Part shown: one piece after another, positions 52,120-63,846 of the stretch
Layout: the number at the start of each line of letters is the position of its first letter
Numbering within the stretch: position 1 is the stretch's first letter
From: Chlamydoabsidia padenii
Lineage: Eukaryota; Mucoromycota; Mucoromycetes; Mucorales; Cunninghamellaceae
Length of the DNA: 64,000 bases
Direction of reading: 5' to 3'
Assembly (NCBI GenBank): GCA_025330725.1
Contig: JAIWND010000006.1
Span: 372,001-436,000, forward strand
Made by a program: the position numbers and the translations under genes
Notes under the pieces: generated by a model
Seen by the model: the letters and a program-made list of their open reading frames with translations, nothing else
Told to the model about the DNA's origin: nothing
Databases searched by the model: none

Positions 52120-53021
52120 TCAAATTTTTTTTATAAAAAAAAAATGCGGGATTTGAAAATGAGCTCCCACCCAAACAAAATGCTTCGTCGTCTAACATCA
52201 GCCATAAATAGTCTTTACAACTTCAATGTCTAGACGGATAAACCTTGGAAAGAGTATCATTTATGTATTTTACAATCAATAATACTATATATGTTCTTAT
52301 AAATAACTGTTTCAAACATAGAAACATGAAAAGGAGGGTATTCTAAATCGGGGAGTCGGGATTTGAAACTACGAAGCAGAGTCTCCCAAAGCAGACCATT
52401 GCCTTTGCATAGGCAAAATCATTCCCTCCTATCGAATAGATGTATGATCAGATGATTCATATCACTAAGGATAGACTAATATAGCATGGCACTTACACTT
52501 GATGCTCGACCAAGCTGATTATGAGAGTAACCCATACACGGGTAACATTTGACTTCCACGATTGATCAATCCAAATAGATAGTATCACTGAGCGAGTGGA
52601 TTTTTAGCACTCTGTGAAGCATTATTAGTGTCAAGCTTGATTAGGGTGTCTTTTTTATGCATGATCTTGCTACCGGGGAACAATGAATCTTGGCGGGATT
52701 TAAATGTCATTATCGGGAGTTCAATAACTACTGTTTTTTCATCATCATGACACAAATGATGTTTGTGAAAGTATGGCGTATCAAAGCATAACTGTGAACA
52801 ATGATAAGGTGGATTTTCTAGAAAAGAGAAAGATCGACCAAAACTTTTATAGCAAATATGAAATAATGGGTGCCCTGAGAAAATAACGTTCCTCAAACTA
52901 AATTTTTAGCGTATGTGTTCCAAAGAGGCTTGACTTTTGTATGATCTTGTGATCAAACTCACCTATGTGTATAAAAGTGAACAAAAAAGAAAGATGTAAA
53001 ACCAATGTTATCATCATCATC
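52120..53021. other. Intergenic region rich in the recurring promoter element
   Basis: Three copies: GCGGGATTTGAA (52146), TCGGGATTTGAA (52356) and GCGGGATTTAAA (52693). A TATAAAAG lies at 52970-52977. No long reading frame with support. The minus-strand frames at 52585-52896 and nearby have no recognisable content. Confidence 0.5.
52970..52977 (+). promoter_or_regulatory. TATA box of the 64-aa small gene
   Basis: TATAAAAG, 45 bp upstream of the start codon at 53022, at a plausible distance for a short leader. Confidence 0.55.
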
Positions 53022-53275
53022 ATGAATTCTGAAGAAAATCACGCTATTGAAGGTAAAACCCTTCCACTTTTTTTTTTCACTGACTGAGTGATTCATAATT
53101 ATCTGTTTTAGACAACTCACCCACTGAGCTACAAGACCATGCAAGCGACCATCCCAAGAAACACAAGTTCGCTCTCAGTCGAGTGTTTGGTGGAATCAAG
53201 GAGTTCATTGACAAGGGCAAAACGGATGCTGTCAGGACTGAGCCCCCACCAATAACAAGACAGTATTCGCACTGA
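53022..53275 (+). CDS. Small 64-aa charged protein, unknown function (2 exons)
   Basis: Exons 53022-53052 and 53112-53275 join with GT-AG sites (intron 59 nt) and keep one frame: M-NSEENHAIEG then DNSPTELQDHASDHPKKHKF, a basic amphipathic stretch (ALSRVFGGIKEFIDKGK) and end ITRQYSH. It has a TATA box and pyrimidine-free leader upstream, which supports a real, possibly strongly expressed gene. No signal peptide or membrane segment. The GGIKEFIDKGK helix could bind membranes or a partner, but that is speculation. Confidence 0.5.
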
Positions 53276-53432
53276 TCCCTGCCTTTCATCCAGATCAAGT
53301 CCAATGGAAAGGTGGAGAAACCCCTGAAAAATTAAAACCCCGCTCATTTTTTGCATGATTTGAATGTGAAATAAAATATCCTTCTGTTATTACTTGTTTC
53401 TTCTTTTCTTCTTCTCATCTTTTCTCATCACC

Positions 53433-54877
53433 ATGTTATTGAAACAAGGATTGCTACTACTTTTATCAGTGGCTGCTGTGAAGAGTCAAGTAGATGACTG
53501 TGCTCCTCCTCCCACGAATGGCTCAGTGAGTGCTGGCAAACAAAACGATGCAAATAGCCCATTCTCTTGTCCTCTTTTAAATTCTTCTTACAACTCTACT
53601 GGCACTGGTAACAACACAACACAAGGTGGAATCAACCAGAATCAAACGATCTTTGAATTTTTGAACTCTACCGCGAGCCCTGTTCTAAAATTCACCCAGT
53701 TGATCAACTCATCGCCTGATTTCAAGCCTTTGATTGATCTCTTGTCCAGCCCCGAAAACCATACTCTTTTCCTTCCTTGCGACGAAGCGCTGGAACAGTT
53801 GCTTGCTTTGGCCAATGTCACCAGTGGGAATGGCACCTCGTCCAACAGTACCAATAGCACTACAAGCAGCGGGTCGGGAAATGAAACATCGCCAAACGCC
53901 GTCTCAAAGCCTAATCAAGCATGGACCCTGCACCATCTCGATAACAATGGTACTTCTTCAAGCAATAGCAGCAATGATAATCAAACCACCAGTGACAGCC
54001 AGCAAAACTCTACACAATTTGCCATTAGTCAAGGCTTAGCCAACTTTTCCATTGTCGATGTCTTGAAATATCATGTTTTAAATGGGTCTTGGCCCCTGAC
54101 CAACCTTACCCATGGTATTCAAGTCAATGACACCCTCATGTCTAATCAAACTGCTTACCCATTGGCTGAAAATGCTCCTTTGGTAATCATCAACAACTCC
54201 ACTGGCATGAATGGTACCAATTCTACTATGGGGAACAATGGTACTTCTGACAACAATAGCACCATGTCCAACAGCACAGCATCGGCAACTAATTCAAACA
54301 CCGCCACCTCCCTGCTCAGCTTCCTTTCTCAAAATGCTACTGGCTCGATGAACAGTACGAGTATGACCAACTCCACCACCAATGTCACTGTGGGCAATGG
54401 TATCGGTTATGCAAACATCATCATGCCTGATATCAATGTTAGCAATGGTATCATCCATATCATCGACAAAGGTAAAAAAAAAAAGTGAAACCCATAAATC
54501 TAAATCTGGATTTTAATTTTGATTTCTTTCGTTTCTCTTCCCCACTTTTTTTTTTTTTTTACAGTATTGGTGCCACCTGTCTCCTTTGTTGATGCACTTG
54601 GACAACTGAACGAAACTGATATTGGCAAGTATTTGAATGACACTGATGGATCTTCAAACTCCTCCACATCTGGTAATTCGACTGACACCACCTCACCCAC
54701 CTCGTCAGACAACTCAACTACTGGGTCTACGGTGCAAACACTACTTGGTTTAACTTACTTGGTGGACTCGAATGATCATAACAAGACAGCAGAATTGAAA
54801 TCTCTATTGGATTCGGCCAAGAACGTAAGTAGGATGTTATAGCCATGATAAGGATACTTACCCCTCTCTTTTTTATT

Positions 54878-54937
<60 letters not shown>

Positions 54938-55590
54938 TAGATTACTATCTTTATTCCTTCTCATGAAGCGACCCGTAACTTTACCTCCCAAGTAGCAGGG
55001 TCTACCAATGAAACAAGTGTGGATATGACGGATCTCATCAAACATCATGTGGTGAATGGTACTTACTACACAAACAACTTTACGGATACTCCTGTGACAG
55101 TGACTACACTCAATGGTACCCAAATCGAGTTGAAAGGCAATACAAACGGTACCCTCTTCAATGGTAAGTATCCCCCCCTCCCCTCTTTGGTGTACTTATC
55201 ATGTTTATTGACCTTTTATCTTGTTGTTATTATTAATAGTTGGCAATGCTACCATTATCAAGCCTGATATTCTTACAAATGAAGGTGTGATCCATATCAT
55301 TGATCAAGGTAATACAAAAGGGAATCGGATTTAGATTGAATTTCCTCACTCACATCATGCCTCCTTTCTTTTTTTTTGTTGATCCCATGTATCTAGTATT
55401 GCAACCACCTCCTTCCAATGACTCAAGCACTATCTCACCAAGTTCCTCTGCCTCTACTCCATCAGCCACTAGTGAAGCCCCACCACCACCTGCCAATAGT
55501 ACGACATCGGCGGCTGGGTTCTTGTTGACACCCTCTGCCACAGTGGGTCTTTTGTTGTGTCTTTGCTCTGGATTACTTAGTTTGATGTAG
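53433..55590 (+). CDS. FAS1 (fasciclin-like) glycoprotein, probably GPI-anchored (5 exons)
   Basis: Exons 53433-54471, 54565-54824, 54941-55163, 55240-55308 and 55397-55590 give 594 aa. An upstream in-frame region exists but the Met at 53433 starts the signal peptide (LLKQGLLLLLSVAAVKSQ). Two FAS1-like domains: the first with TLFLPCDEALEQL, IVDVLKYHVLNGSW and ending INVSNGIIHIIDKVLVPP; the second with ITIFIPSHEATRNF, LIKHHVVNGTYY and ILTNEGVIHIIDQVLQPP. The H1/YH and HIID...VL patterns are the domain's hallmarks. Very many N-x-S/T sites and Ser/Thr/Asn-rich linkers imply heavy glycosylation. The C-terminus (Ser/Pro/Ala-rich, then LLTPSATVGLLLCLCSGLLSLM) is a GPI signal. FAS1 proteins are surface adhesion molecules. 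Intron 3 contains a long GT repeat. Confidence 0.93.
54882..54937 (+). repeat. (GT)n microsatellite in a FAS1 gene intron
   Basis: About 28 GT units directly before the CTAG acceptor (54937-54940), occupying the place where a polypyrimidine tract would normally lie. Confidence 0.9.
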
Positions 55591-56149
55591 TTTAGTTTGA
55601 TCATCCCTTTGTTATTATCAATGCGTTGCGTATCTTAATTCTTTTTTTTTTATTTTAAAAAATAAAGTAAATAGTCTAATAATGTGATTTAAATCCAAAT
55701 AGGGTTATTATGTTTATCTCCGGGATTCATGGTTACATGGATCTTTGTTGCTTGGTCAACTTGGGCGGTTTATTTTTGCCCCTCCTCACTTTTTTTTACA
55801 GCTTTGATTTGTCGGGATTTAAATATTTATTTTTCAAAATCACTGACTGGTCCCGTACATTTTGTATTTTTTTCTTTTTCCTTTCTGCTTTCAGCTTTGA
55901 CCAAAAGAAGGGGAAGGACCAAAAGAAGGTAAGACAATAAAAAACAAGTCATGGATACTATTGTTGTTGATACACGCTTCCTTCCAATTTGTTACTTTTC
56001 CTTCTACCTCCATTATTTTGCACATTCCTCCTACCCAACTCCATTTTATTCATACCCTTCTTCATCTGCCTTGTTTGTTTACACTTGCTTATTTACTTTT
56101 ATTCCCACATAAACTTATCATTAACCCACTTGTTTATATTAATAGCATA
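55591..56149. other. Spacer: 3' flank of FAS1 gene and promoter of the AF4-like gene
   Basis: AATAAAGTAAAT near 55662. TCGGGATTTAAA at 55812-55823 is a one-change copy of the recurring element. AAGGTAAGACA (about 55928) and TATTAATAG (56137-56145) could bound a 5' UTR intron just before the start codon. Confidence 0.45.
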
Positions 56150-59100
56150 ATGGACCAGGATAGCACCAGCAAGATGGACTTGTTGAAAAGCAAATGCGAC
56201 GCTGTCATTAGTTGTATGCGTAACAGGACTCCACTGGTTTATAAAGGACACACTGCCTATGCGTCCTTCCAACCACCACCTTCTGATATGGACAACACAA
56301 ATGAAAATGCTTATGTTTACGACGAACAATACTGGGCACCTCCTCCTCCTACTGCAAAACTGGATCGGCACTCTCTCATGACTAAACATCACTTTGTGGC
56401 AGAACCTGAATGGCTGCCTCCTGTACAAAGCGTCCAACATCGGGTCCCTCGTCCTCATAGTCGTGGTGTCAAGCTTCGGTCTGTAGAGGCTATTGTTAAT
56501 GATACGTAAGTGACTCTATATGAAAAAAAAAGGGAGACTGTTTAAACTGGACTTTTACTCATCACCACTCTCTTTGTTTATCTTTTATTATTATTATTAA
56601 CTAGACAACGTCAAAAGGCTTTATCAAAGGATGAACGGGGTCAATATTCGACAATTAAAATGCCACCTCGACAACAACAACAACAACAACCTACACCAAA
56701 ACAACCTGCTCCACCAAAATCCAAGGTACTTGATTTTATTGATGAAATCAAAGCAGTAAGTCGGAACTCCTCATCCAATTCCAGCACACCAAACAAATTC
56801 GGCCATACCCCAAACTCCACCACACAATCTCAAAATGGCAATCTGAAAAAACAACAACAGCAAAACTCTGTCCCAAGCAAAAGACCATCAGATACTCAAA
56901 ATCGACAAACTCTCAAAAAACGAACTCAGCCTTCAACAACAACAGCAACAACAACAACACCACTTGCATCTACTCCAACAGCTGTTTCTACACCTCGATC
57001 TGCTCCACGTCCATTGGTTGCGGAAAAAGCCTCCTCCAAAACACCCGATGCGGTCACCAAATCGAAACATATATCAAGTGATGCAAATCTCGTAAGTCCA
57101 CAGATAGGAATTGAAACAGTTTATACTCATACCTTTGTTTGTAGGATCTCTTGATGACGAAACAATACTTGATCAATGACTTGAATGATCCGGCTGCTAC
57201 TAGGCATCTTGAAGATCTATCCAGGTAAACATTTATGATGGTAGGGGGATGGGAAGGAGGTTAAAACTGACTTTTTCTTCTTCTTCTTCTTCTAATAGTT
57301 TGAATGTGGTTACGAAGCGACCTGTTTTACGTGTCAAGGTGAAGTTACCAAAATCCAAAAAAGAAACAAGATCTAAAGAAGTCACTATGGTAAGAATAAA
57401 GGGAAAATCCTCCAATTACTATAGATTGTTAATGAACTCACATGACTCTTTACATTTATAGAAACCAAAAAATGATACCCAGGCTTCCCCAGTGGTTACT
57501 GGTGATGGATCCATATTCAATCTTCCAACTGGTACCATCCCAACGGAATTCATTCGGTCAATGAAAATACGTAAAAAGTCTAAATCCGACCAACCAGCAA
57601 CAATAACAGCAGGGCCATTATCATCATCACCAACCACAGCATCGGTACCTGCACCCACTCCAACGGCATCAACTAAAACAAGTCGATCTCATGTTGTGGA
57701 ATTGGAGGAAGGGGAAACGATCAGTCCATCGCCATCACCGAAGCGTGCTCCTAGTTTATCACCCGAACGACCTACATCAAAATCAACACATAAACGACAT
57801 CGTGATAGTGGTGGAACGGAAGATCATGACCAACAAAAGCAACACACTCGTCGCAACAAGGTATCAAGGAAGGAAGTGTCAGTACCGCTCTCCTCCTCCT
57901 CCTCGGCATCTTCGGCTACATCAACCACCACATCAAGACATACTACTGCACATGATAATGGAGACGATCGACAACATCATGGGTCACCTACAACAGGATC
58001 AAAATCAGTATCTCGCAAGGATCGATACAGCACCATTGAAGACGATAGGAAATCCAACTCGACCAGCAGCAAACGACTTGAACGTACGATCAGTGGGGGT
58101 GACGACAGTAGTAGCAGCGACAGGCGGCGATCAAGATACAGTGGCAGCAGCAGCAGCAGACATTCCAGGGATGAAGAAACCAGCAGGCATCGATCATCAC
58201 AAAGATCGTCAGGGTCTCGTCAACGTCGGTCATCACGATCCATGTCAAGATCCCGATCACCTCATCGACGCTCTTCCTCATCGTCTTCTCATACCAGATC
58301 CACTTCACAAGATAAATATCGACGACATGCACCTTCAGCAACAACAGCAACAACCACAACAACTGGCTCTTCTTCGGTGAATAAGGATAAACTAACACCC
58401 TCTGTCTTGAATGGACCTACAACACCAAAGGATTTGCGTACAAAGGAAGCAGCACCAACACCCACAACATCCGTCTTATCACCTGCTATCATCAAAAAGG
58501 AATCATCTATCTCATCACCTGCCATCATTAAAAAGGAATCAAGAGACAACTCTACGCCAAAGACAACCACAAACAACCAGAAAGCACAACCTCCAGCCAC
58601 AGCTAAAAATGCGGAAACACATGATCAATACCGAGTCTTTTATAAAATGTATGTACTGATAATCACCTCACTTGTAAATTATCTCAACTCACTTTCTTCT
58701 TCTTCTTTGAAATGTATGTATATAGGTTCAACAAATTGGCATTGACATACAAACGACGTGGTGATCAAGCCGAAACAGAAATCTGTGGACTATTGGATCA
58801 TATGCATGCCTTCTCCAACTATATGTTAACCTTCTACTACCAAGATCTCGCCCAGACCGATCATCAGGTGGAACAAAGCTGGGAGACTCTTATTCCCTTT
58901 GGTACGGTCCTATTGAACAAACTCCGCAAGAACAAACGATACGAATTACTCTATGGTCTCTGTCTCCGTATGATGTCTCTCGTCCAATTCCATCTCTTCC
59001 ACCGCCGGGAAAAACTCACGAAATACAAAATGGGACGATTATGCGAAAAGAATGGGGATGGATTCGATGAAGCCAAGCGGATCGACTATAGCACGGCGGT

Positions 59101-59407
59101 CTACAAGGTGTTACAATACCACGAATCGGCCTATCAAAACTTACGGGACTCAGACCGGTACATGGCGTACGAAGCGGTGCAGGACAAATTCCCTGTGTCG
59201 TTTGAAAATGTGTGTATTCAAGGTCAATTGGGCGCTGGTATTGTCTTGGGTGGTGAAGCGGGTGTCACGGTGGGTCCTATGTTTCCCTTGGTACCATACG
59301 CTCGAATGAATCATGCTGCTATCATGGTGAAATGTCTTTTACAGGAATTCGTGGACAAGGAAAACATTGATTATCATGCCATTACTGATGTTGGCGATTT
59401 TATGTAG
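56150..59407 (+). CDS. AF4/FMR2 C-terminal-homology-like protein, candidate super elongation complex scaffold (6 exons)
   Basis: Exons 56150-56505, 56605-57091, 57145-57224, 57299-57389, 57462-58648 and 58726-59407 give 960 aa. The N-terminus has an ordered block (LKSKCDAVISCMRNRTPLVY, YDEQYWAPPPP), then about 550 aa of disordered Ser/Thr/Gln/Arg-rich sequence with an RS-like segment (DRRRSRYSGSSSSRHSR) and two SPAIIKKES repeats. The C-terminal 240 aa are helical: FNKLALTYKRRGDQ, LLDHMHAFSNYMLTFYYQDLA, LIPFGTVLLNKLRKNKRYELLYGLCLRMM, FHLFHRRE. This pattern recalls the C-terminal homology domain of AF4/FMR2 proteins and of fission yeast Ebp1, the Ell1-Eaf1 partner in elongation. Assignment is by pattern only; it may be another transcription scaffold. 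The last exon also contains a less typical Gly/Val-rich end. Confidence 0.5.
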
Positions 59408-59672
59408 TAGTTTTGCTTTTATAACAAGATCAATTAATAAACATTTATAAATAAAAATGACATGTCTCTTCTTTTGTGTGTATGTGCTAGAATGCCAAGG
59501 GGTGGGCGTATGTTATAATGTGTTGTGCAACCGGAGTCTTGGCATAAAATGATATCAAAAGTGATGTATTGTTTTATTATTAAAATAAAAAAGTATACGG
59601 TGGGTGTATCTATATAATTACAATGGTGTAGTAAATGTGAATGTAACTAACTGAATGATGGAAGGAGGGAAT

Positions 59673-60667
59673 CTATACTACATGATGCTGATGTCGATAA
59701 TGTTGTGGATCTGGCATAACAGCAAGTGGTTGTTGTAAAGGAGGTGTATCGCTGTAGTACTGTGGTGTAGAAGACAATGGGTACTGAATTGGCGGTGCTG
59801 ATGGTTCATACGTCGTATAATAAGTTGGATAAGGTGGTGATAAAGTAGGATCAACAGATGGAGTGTGATCCACAATACCCTCCATCACCTCGACTTGCAC
59901 GGGATCGTCTTGATTGATCTTGACTTTATGTTCAAGGTGTTTCCGAGCCAATTGTTTTTGTTTCAAAAACACCACCATAGCCATGATCATCGTGATAACC
60001 CAAAAGAGACATGTCGACCATACAAAAACAATTGCGACCTTGGCACAGTTGCACTAAAAATAAAAATTAGTCAATCTCAATAGCATCCTTTTTTTTTTTT
60101 TTGTTTTGTTTTACCTGGGCGATCCATGCTGAGGAATCATTATTCTCCAAAGTACAAGTGTCTGGTTTCAATGCAAAAGTCGTGATGGCGATTCCTGCTG
60201 TTAACCAAAGAAGAGAGCAAAAGCAAGTAAGGATTAAACTGGTCCTTGGTCTTGCGAAAAATTTACCACATCCTTTGAGATGGTTTTTGGTATCATACAT
60301 CCATGGGAAAAATGCCAGGCAAACGGGGATCAAGAAGGTCAAAATAATGACAAACAATGTATAGTTGGGCCCAGGAGCACTAGATCCCTGTAAATGATAA
60401 AATACGAATGAGTTTTTTTTTTTTTTTTTTTTTTTGTATATATTGTAAAATCATTGATCTTTGTTTCTTTTTTTATACGTATATGCACTTTACCTTGAAA
60501 GTAATTTGTATAGCTATGACCGGTGCTACCATACAAACTGACAGGAGTGTGAAGATGACTTGTAAGACATGAAGCCAGAATCGCAAACGTGGTAAGGTGT
60601 ATGTTCGAAGGGAGACCTCTTTAGTGCGAGTATTTTCTTGTTCAGATAAGTCAGGAGGGTGCATCAT
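59673..60667 (-). CDS. Four-transmembrane MARVEL-like protein (3 exons)
   Basis: Exons 60494-60667, 60115-60387 and 59673-60053 give 275 aa. Two start Met codons are adjacent (60667 and 60664). Four hydrophobic segments: LHVLQVIFTLLSVCMVAPVI, LFVIILTFLIPVCLAFFPW, SLILTCFCSLLWLTAGIAI and VFVWSTCLFWVITMIMAMVV, with two Cys in a short loop (DTCTLEN ... CNCAK). This is the layout of fungal MARVEL-domain proteins, which sit in plasma-membrane domains or vesicles. The cytosolic tail is Pro/Tyr/Gln-rich (SPPYPTYYTTYEPSAPP). A GCGGGACTTGAA copy lies about 97 bp upstream of the start. Confidence 0.75.
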
Positions 60668-60830
60668 TTGGATTGTGTGTGTGTGAAGAAAAGAAAAAGA
60701 GAAAAAGAAAGAAAAAAAAAAGGATGTACCGAGCTTTTTTATTTGCCAAGGCCATCCGCCGGAGCGGGACTTGAACATGAATAATGCGGGTGTGTGTCCA
60801 TTAGGAACTATCTACTGTATTAACTTGGAT

Positions 60831-61564
60831 TTACACGTTATATGTTTCTTTTCTTGCCATTTCATTGATCCTTGGAGGATGATGAATTAAATATGATGCA
60901 GTTTTACTCTATAAAGACAAAAAAACAAATCAGTTTCAGGTTGTGCGGGATTTGAATTACCTCTGCCCCTGGAGGGGAATCACTCGGTCGAATCAAGTCC
61001 AATCCTTCTGCTGAGAAATCTTTCCAGTTTTGCCAATTAATGATCATGGCATTCGGTGGTGGAAAGTTGGAGACAAATGAGAGTATAATATACATACATC
61101 CAAATACAAGACACAAGGTACCGGCAATGATGTTTAGAACGGATGTATCTAGAACTATGCACCCGAAGCTGGGTTTGAAAAACACAATGAACCCCTCCCT
61201 CATTAGTCTAACATTTTAAATGAAGATTTTTTTTTCCTTCGCTTACAAAATAAATAAAATACCTCGTCCACTATATATTGATACAAAACGAAAATATACT
61301 ATGGATAGATCTGAGGGTTTGATTTCATTGACAATGAGAGCGGCGGCAATGATACTATAAGTAGGAGGGGTAGGATCAGACATCACACATAGATTAGACT
61401 GTGCTTATTGATACTTACCCACCATAGATTCCTATCATGATCTGTGAAAAGTCGGCCGAAAGGCATTTGTAAATGACGGCTGCAATGACGAGCAAGTAAA
61501 GTACGATATTCATGCAATTAAAAGTCAGCGTCAGAATGTTTTCTGTTTTCGTTCGAGATATCAT
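60831..61564 (-). CDS. Tvp15/COPI-associated-like four-transmembrane protein (4 exons)
   Basis: Exons 61419-61564, 61247-61354, 60961-61207 and 60831-60908 give 192 aa. Four segments: NCMNIVLYLLVIAAVIYKCL, MIGIYGGIIAAALIV, YFRFVSIYSGRGILFILL and VLNIIAGTLCLVFGCMYIILSF. The SGRGILFILL stretch recalls the GRG-LFYIF motif of COPI-associated/Tvp15 Golgi proteins, so a role in Golgi vesicles is likely but not certain. The second intron would be only 39 nt, close to the lower limit, but it alone restores frame and keeps LLMREGF; the last intron (60909-60960) contains an exact GCGGGATTTGAA. It neighbours the MARVEL-like gene on the same strand. Confidence 0.65.
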
Positions 61565-62680
61565 GGTACAACTCTTGAAAGAAATGATGATGATAATTTG
61601 TTTTTGTTTTGACTGGAAGAAAGAAAGGGACTGTAACTTTTTCTGAAAAAGAGAATCATCTTTATAAGTACGGAATATATATATAGTGTCATGTTGTTAT
61701 TGCTGGATTCCAAATATGGATTGCTTTATTCCTGCTTGAATCATTTTCAATTTCCGCCAGGGAAAGTTTTTTCCCATTCGCTGGAATTCAAATTTTTTTT
61801 CTTCTCCCCTTCTCTTCCTTCTTTTTAATTGACCATTTACTTGCAAGATGACCAAGAAACAAATAAGAACGAACAGTATATGAAGACACTTGCAGAACCT
61901 GACTCGAACAAGGCACTAGTGACATGGACAACTATATGCGGTGCTACTCTCACATGGGGAATCGAATCAAGCAAATTAGACAAGGTAGGTGGGTCATACC
62001 AAGTAAGGCAGGAATAACTTGTTTGTTTAGGTTGGGATTACTTGGGGGATCAGTATGGACAATCAAGGAACGACCAAGATCAGGTAGGACAAAGCTTTAG
62101 GGTGACGACTCTGCTTTTTTTTATTTGAATCGGAGTTTCGCCACGTGGATGCCGATAAACTTGTCTTCTTCTAATGAACAAAACTACGTCAAGGTCTCCG
62201 AATGAAGAAAAACAGAACCTTCTCTCCCACTAAATGGAACCAATGATCAAGCCTTGATGATGTTTGTCCTGGATAGAACAATTTATTATCATCTATAGTA
62301 ATAGTATGTAATGTAGTAGTTGTAACCATATTAATAAAACAGTTTTTAATTATATAACCATAATCCTTGAACGAATGGGGACGTTTTTCCTTTACAAAAT
62401 ATAGGGTTACATGAAGGATTAGCTGGGTTGATTATTTAATGCCAACAGTCGGATCGCTTGTTTGGAATGAAACATGCCCAATGAAAAAAAGTTGAAGCAA
62501 CGGAGTTCAATCGATACCGACCTGCCAAAAAAAAAAAAAAGTCAATATTTAATTCCCATCAACGGGGTCCTTCTTTCCCTTTCTTTTCTCTTTTCTCTAC
62601 CTTACACTTTTATTATCACTTTGACTCCCCTTCCTCTTATTTGTATATTCTTATTATAAACTTATTCCCTTTTATCCACC
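61565..62680. other. 1.1 kb spacer before the zinc-finger gene
   Basis: No supported gene. A short frame at 61829-62017 (LVTWTTICGATLTWGIE) has no start context. TTGAATCGGAG (about 62126) is a weak element match. A pyrimidine-rich stretch (62567-62670) precedes the Sfp1-like start. Confidence 0.45.
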
Positions 62681-63829
62681 ATGCCTGTACCTATTGACCA
62701 TAACTGCATTCGACGCATGAGCACCATTACGGTGCCAAAACAAGATATACACTTCGAGTAAGTTTGTCCATTTTGCTGCTTTACCCCTTTTTTCTTCTTC
62801 TTTTTTTTTTATTAACTCTCTTTTTATCTAGTGTTTATGACTTTCAACAATGCAATCCACAAACCAACATTGACACAACTCTGGAATCGCGCCGTTTGGA
62901 AGCTGATTATTGCAAGGATTTCTCTTGTTGTGGTCTTGTCCTGAATGATCTCCATGACTTGTTACAGCATTATGAAGAATGTCATGTCCAGTGTGAAGAA
63001 GACGAACAAGATAGTAACAGTGACAACAATCCTGACGACGATTATTGGTCCTCTGCCACTCCTCCACTCTCACCCACAACAAATCATGGTCCCGGGGATT
63101 CAACAAACGCCGCCTCTTACCTGTCGGACATGTACAACCATGGTGGTCAATGGTCCATCGATTCTCTGGCAACAACGGGTATGTCTTCTTTTGATACTGA
63201 TTCCATGCCTCCTACTCCTTCCCATGAATACTGTCCTGACGACGAAGAAGTGGGTGAAAAGATCTCTGGCAAGAAACGGACTTTCCAACAAGTGTCTAGT
63301 ACGAATGCCATGGATTTATTGACCTTGTCTGCAGCAAAAAAATTGGCCATGACCACTGGTGATAGTCTGAATGCTCTTACTGATGAAGAATTCTTGGCTC
63401 ATGCCGGTGTGCTCCTTGCTTCTGCAAATACTTCTTGTAAGTGATAAATAATAATGATGACGATGATGGTAACAGCGATGATTCATGTGTCATTTAATTA
63501 TTATAGATCTTTATGCTGACAAGCCATATAAATGTGCTGTCCAAGGATGTGACAAGGCTTACAAGAACCCTAATGGATTGAAGTATCACAAGGAACATGG
63601 TCACTGTAGTTTGGTGGAAGACAATGAAACTCCTAAACCATATCAATGTACCATTGGTGAATGTGGTAAACGATACAAGAACTTGAATGGCCTCAAATAT
63701 CATATTGAACATTCTCATATGGCGGCTCTCAATCATACCCTGGCTACTTTTGGTTGCTCTCTTTTACAAACTCCTCCTCCTTCTGCTTCCTCTTCTCCTT
63801 TGTTGGATTCCTCGGAGATCTTCTTTTAA
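62681..63829 (+). CDS. SFP1: Sfp1/JAZF1-type C2H2 zinc-finger transcription factor (3 exons)
   Basis: Exons 62681-62757, 62832-63436 and 63507-63829 give 334 aa. The N-terminal Cys-rich block (CKDFSCCGLVLNDLHDLLQHYEECH) and the two C-terminal C2H2 fingers match the split-finger Sfp1/JAZF1 family: YKCAVQGCDKAYKNPNGLKYHKEHGHC and YQCTIGECGKRYKNLNGLKYHIEHSH (read in pieces). In budding yeast Sfp1 activates ribosomal protein and ribosome biogenesis genes under TOR control. The middle is acidic and Ser/Asp-rich (DSNSDNNPDDDYW, PPLSP), a likely activation region, plus a KKRTFQQ basic patch. The C-terminus is Ser/Pro-rich. An (AC)8 repeat follows the stop codon. Confidence 0.9.
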
Positions 63830-63831
63830 AA

Positions 63832-63846
63832 CACACACACACACAC
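63832..63846 (+). repeat. (AC)n short repeat after SFP1 stop codon
   Basis: About eight AC units directly downstream of the zinc-finger gene; the end of the window (63847-64000) shows only pyrimidine-rich sequence. Confidence 0.7.
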
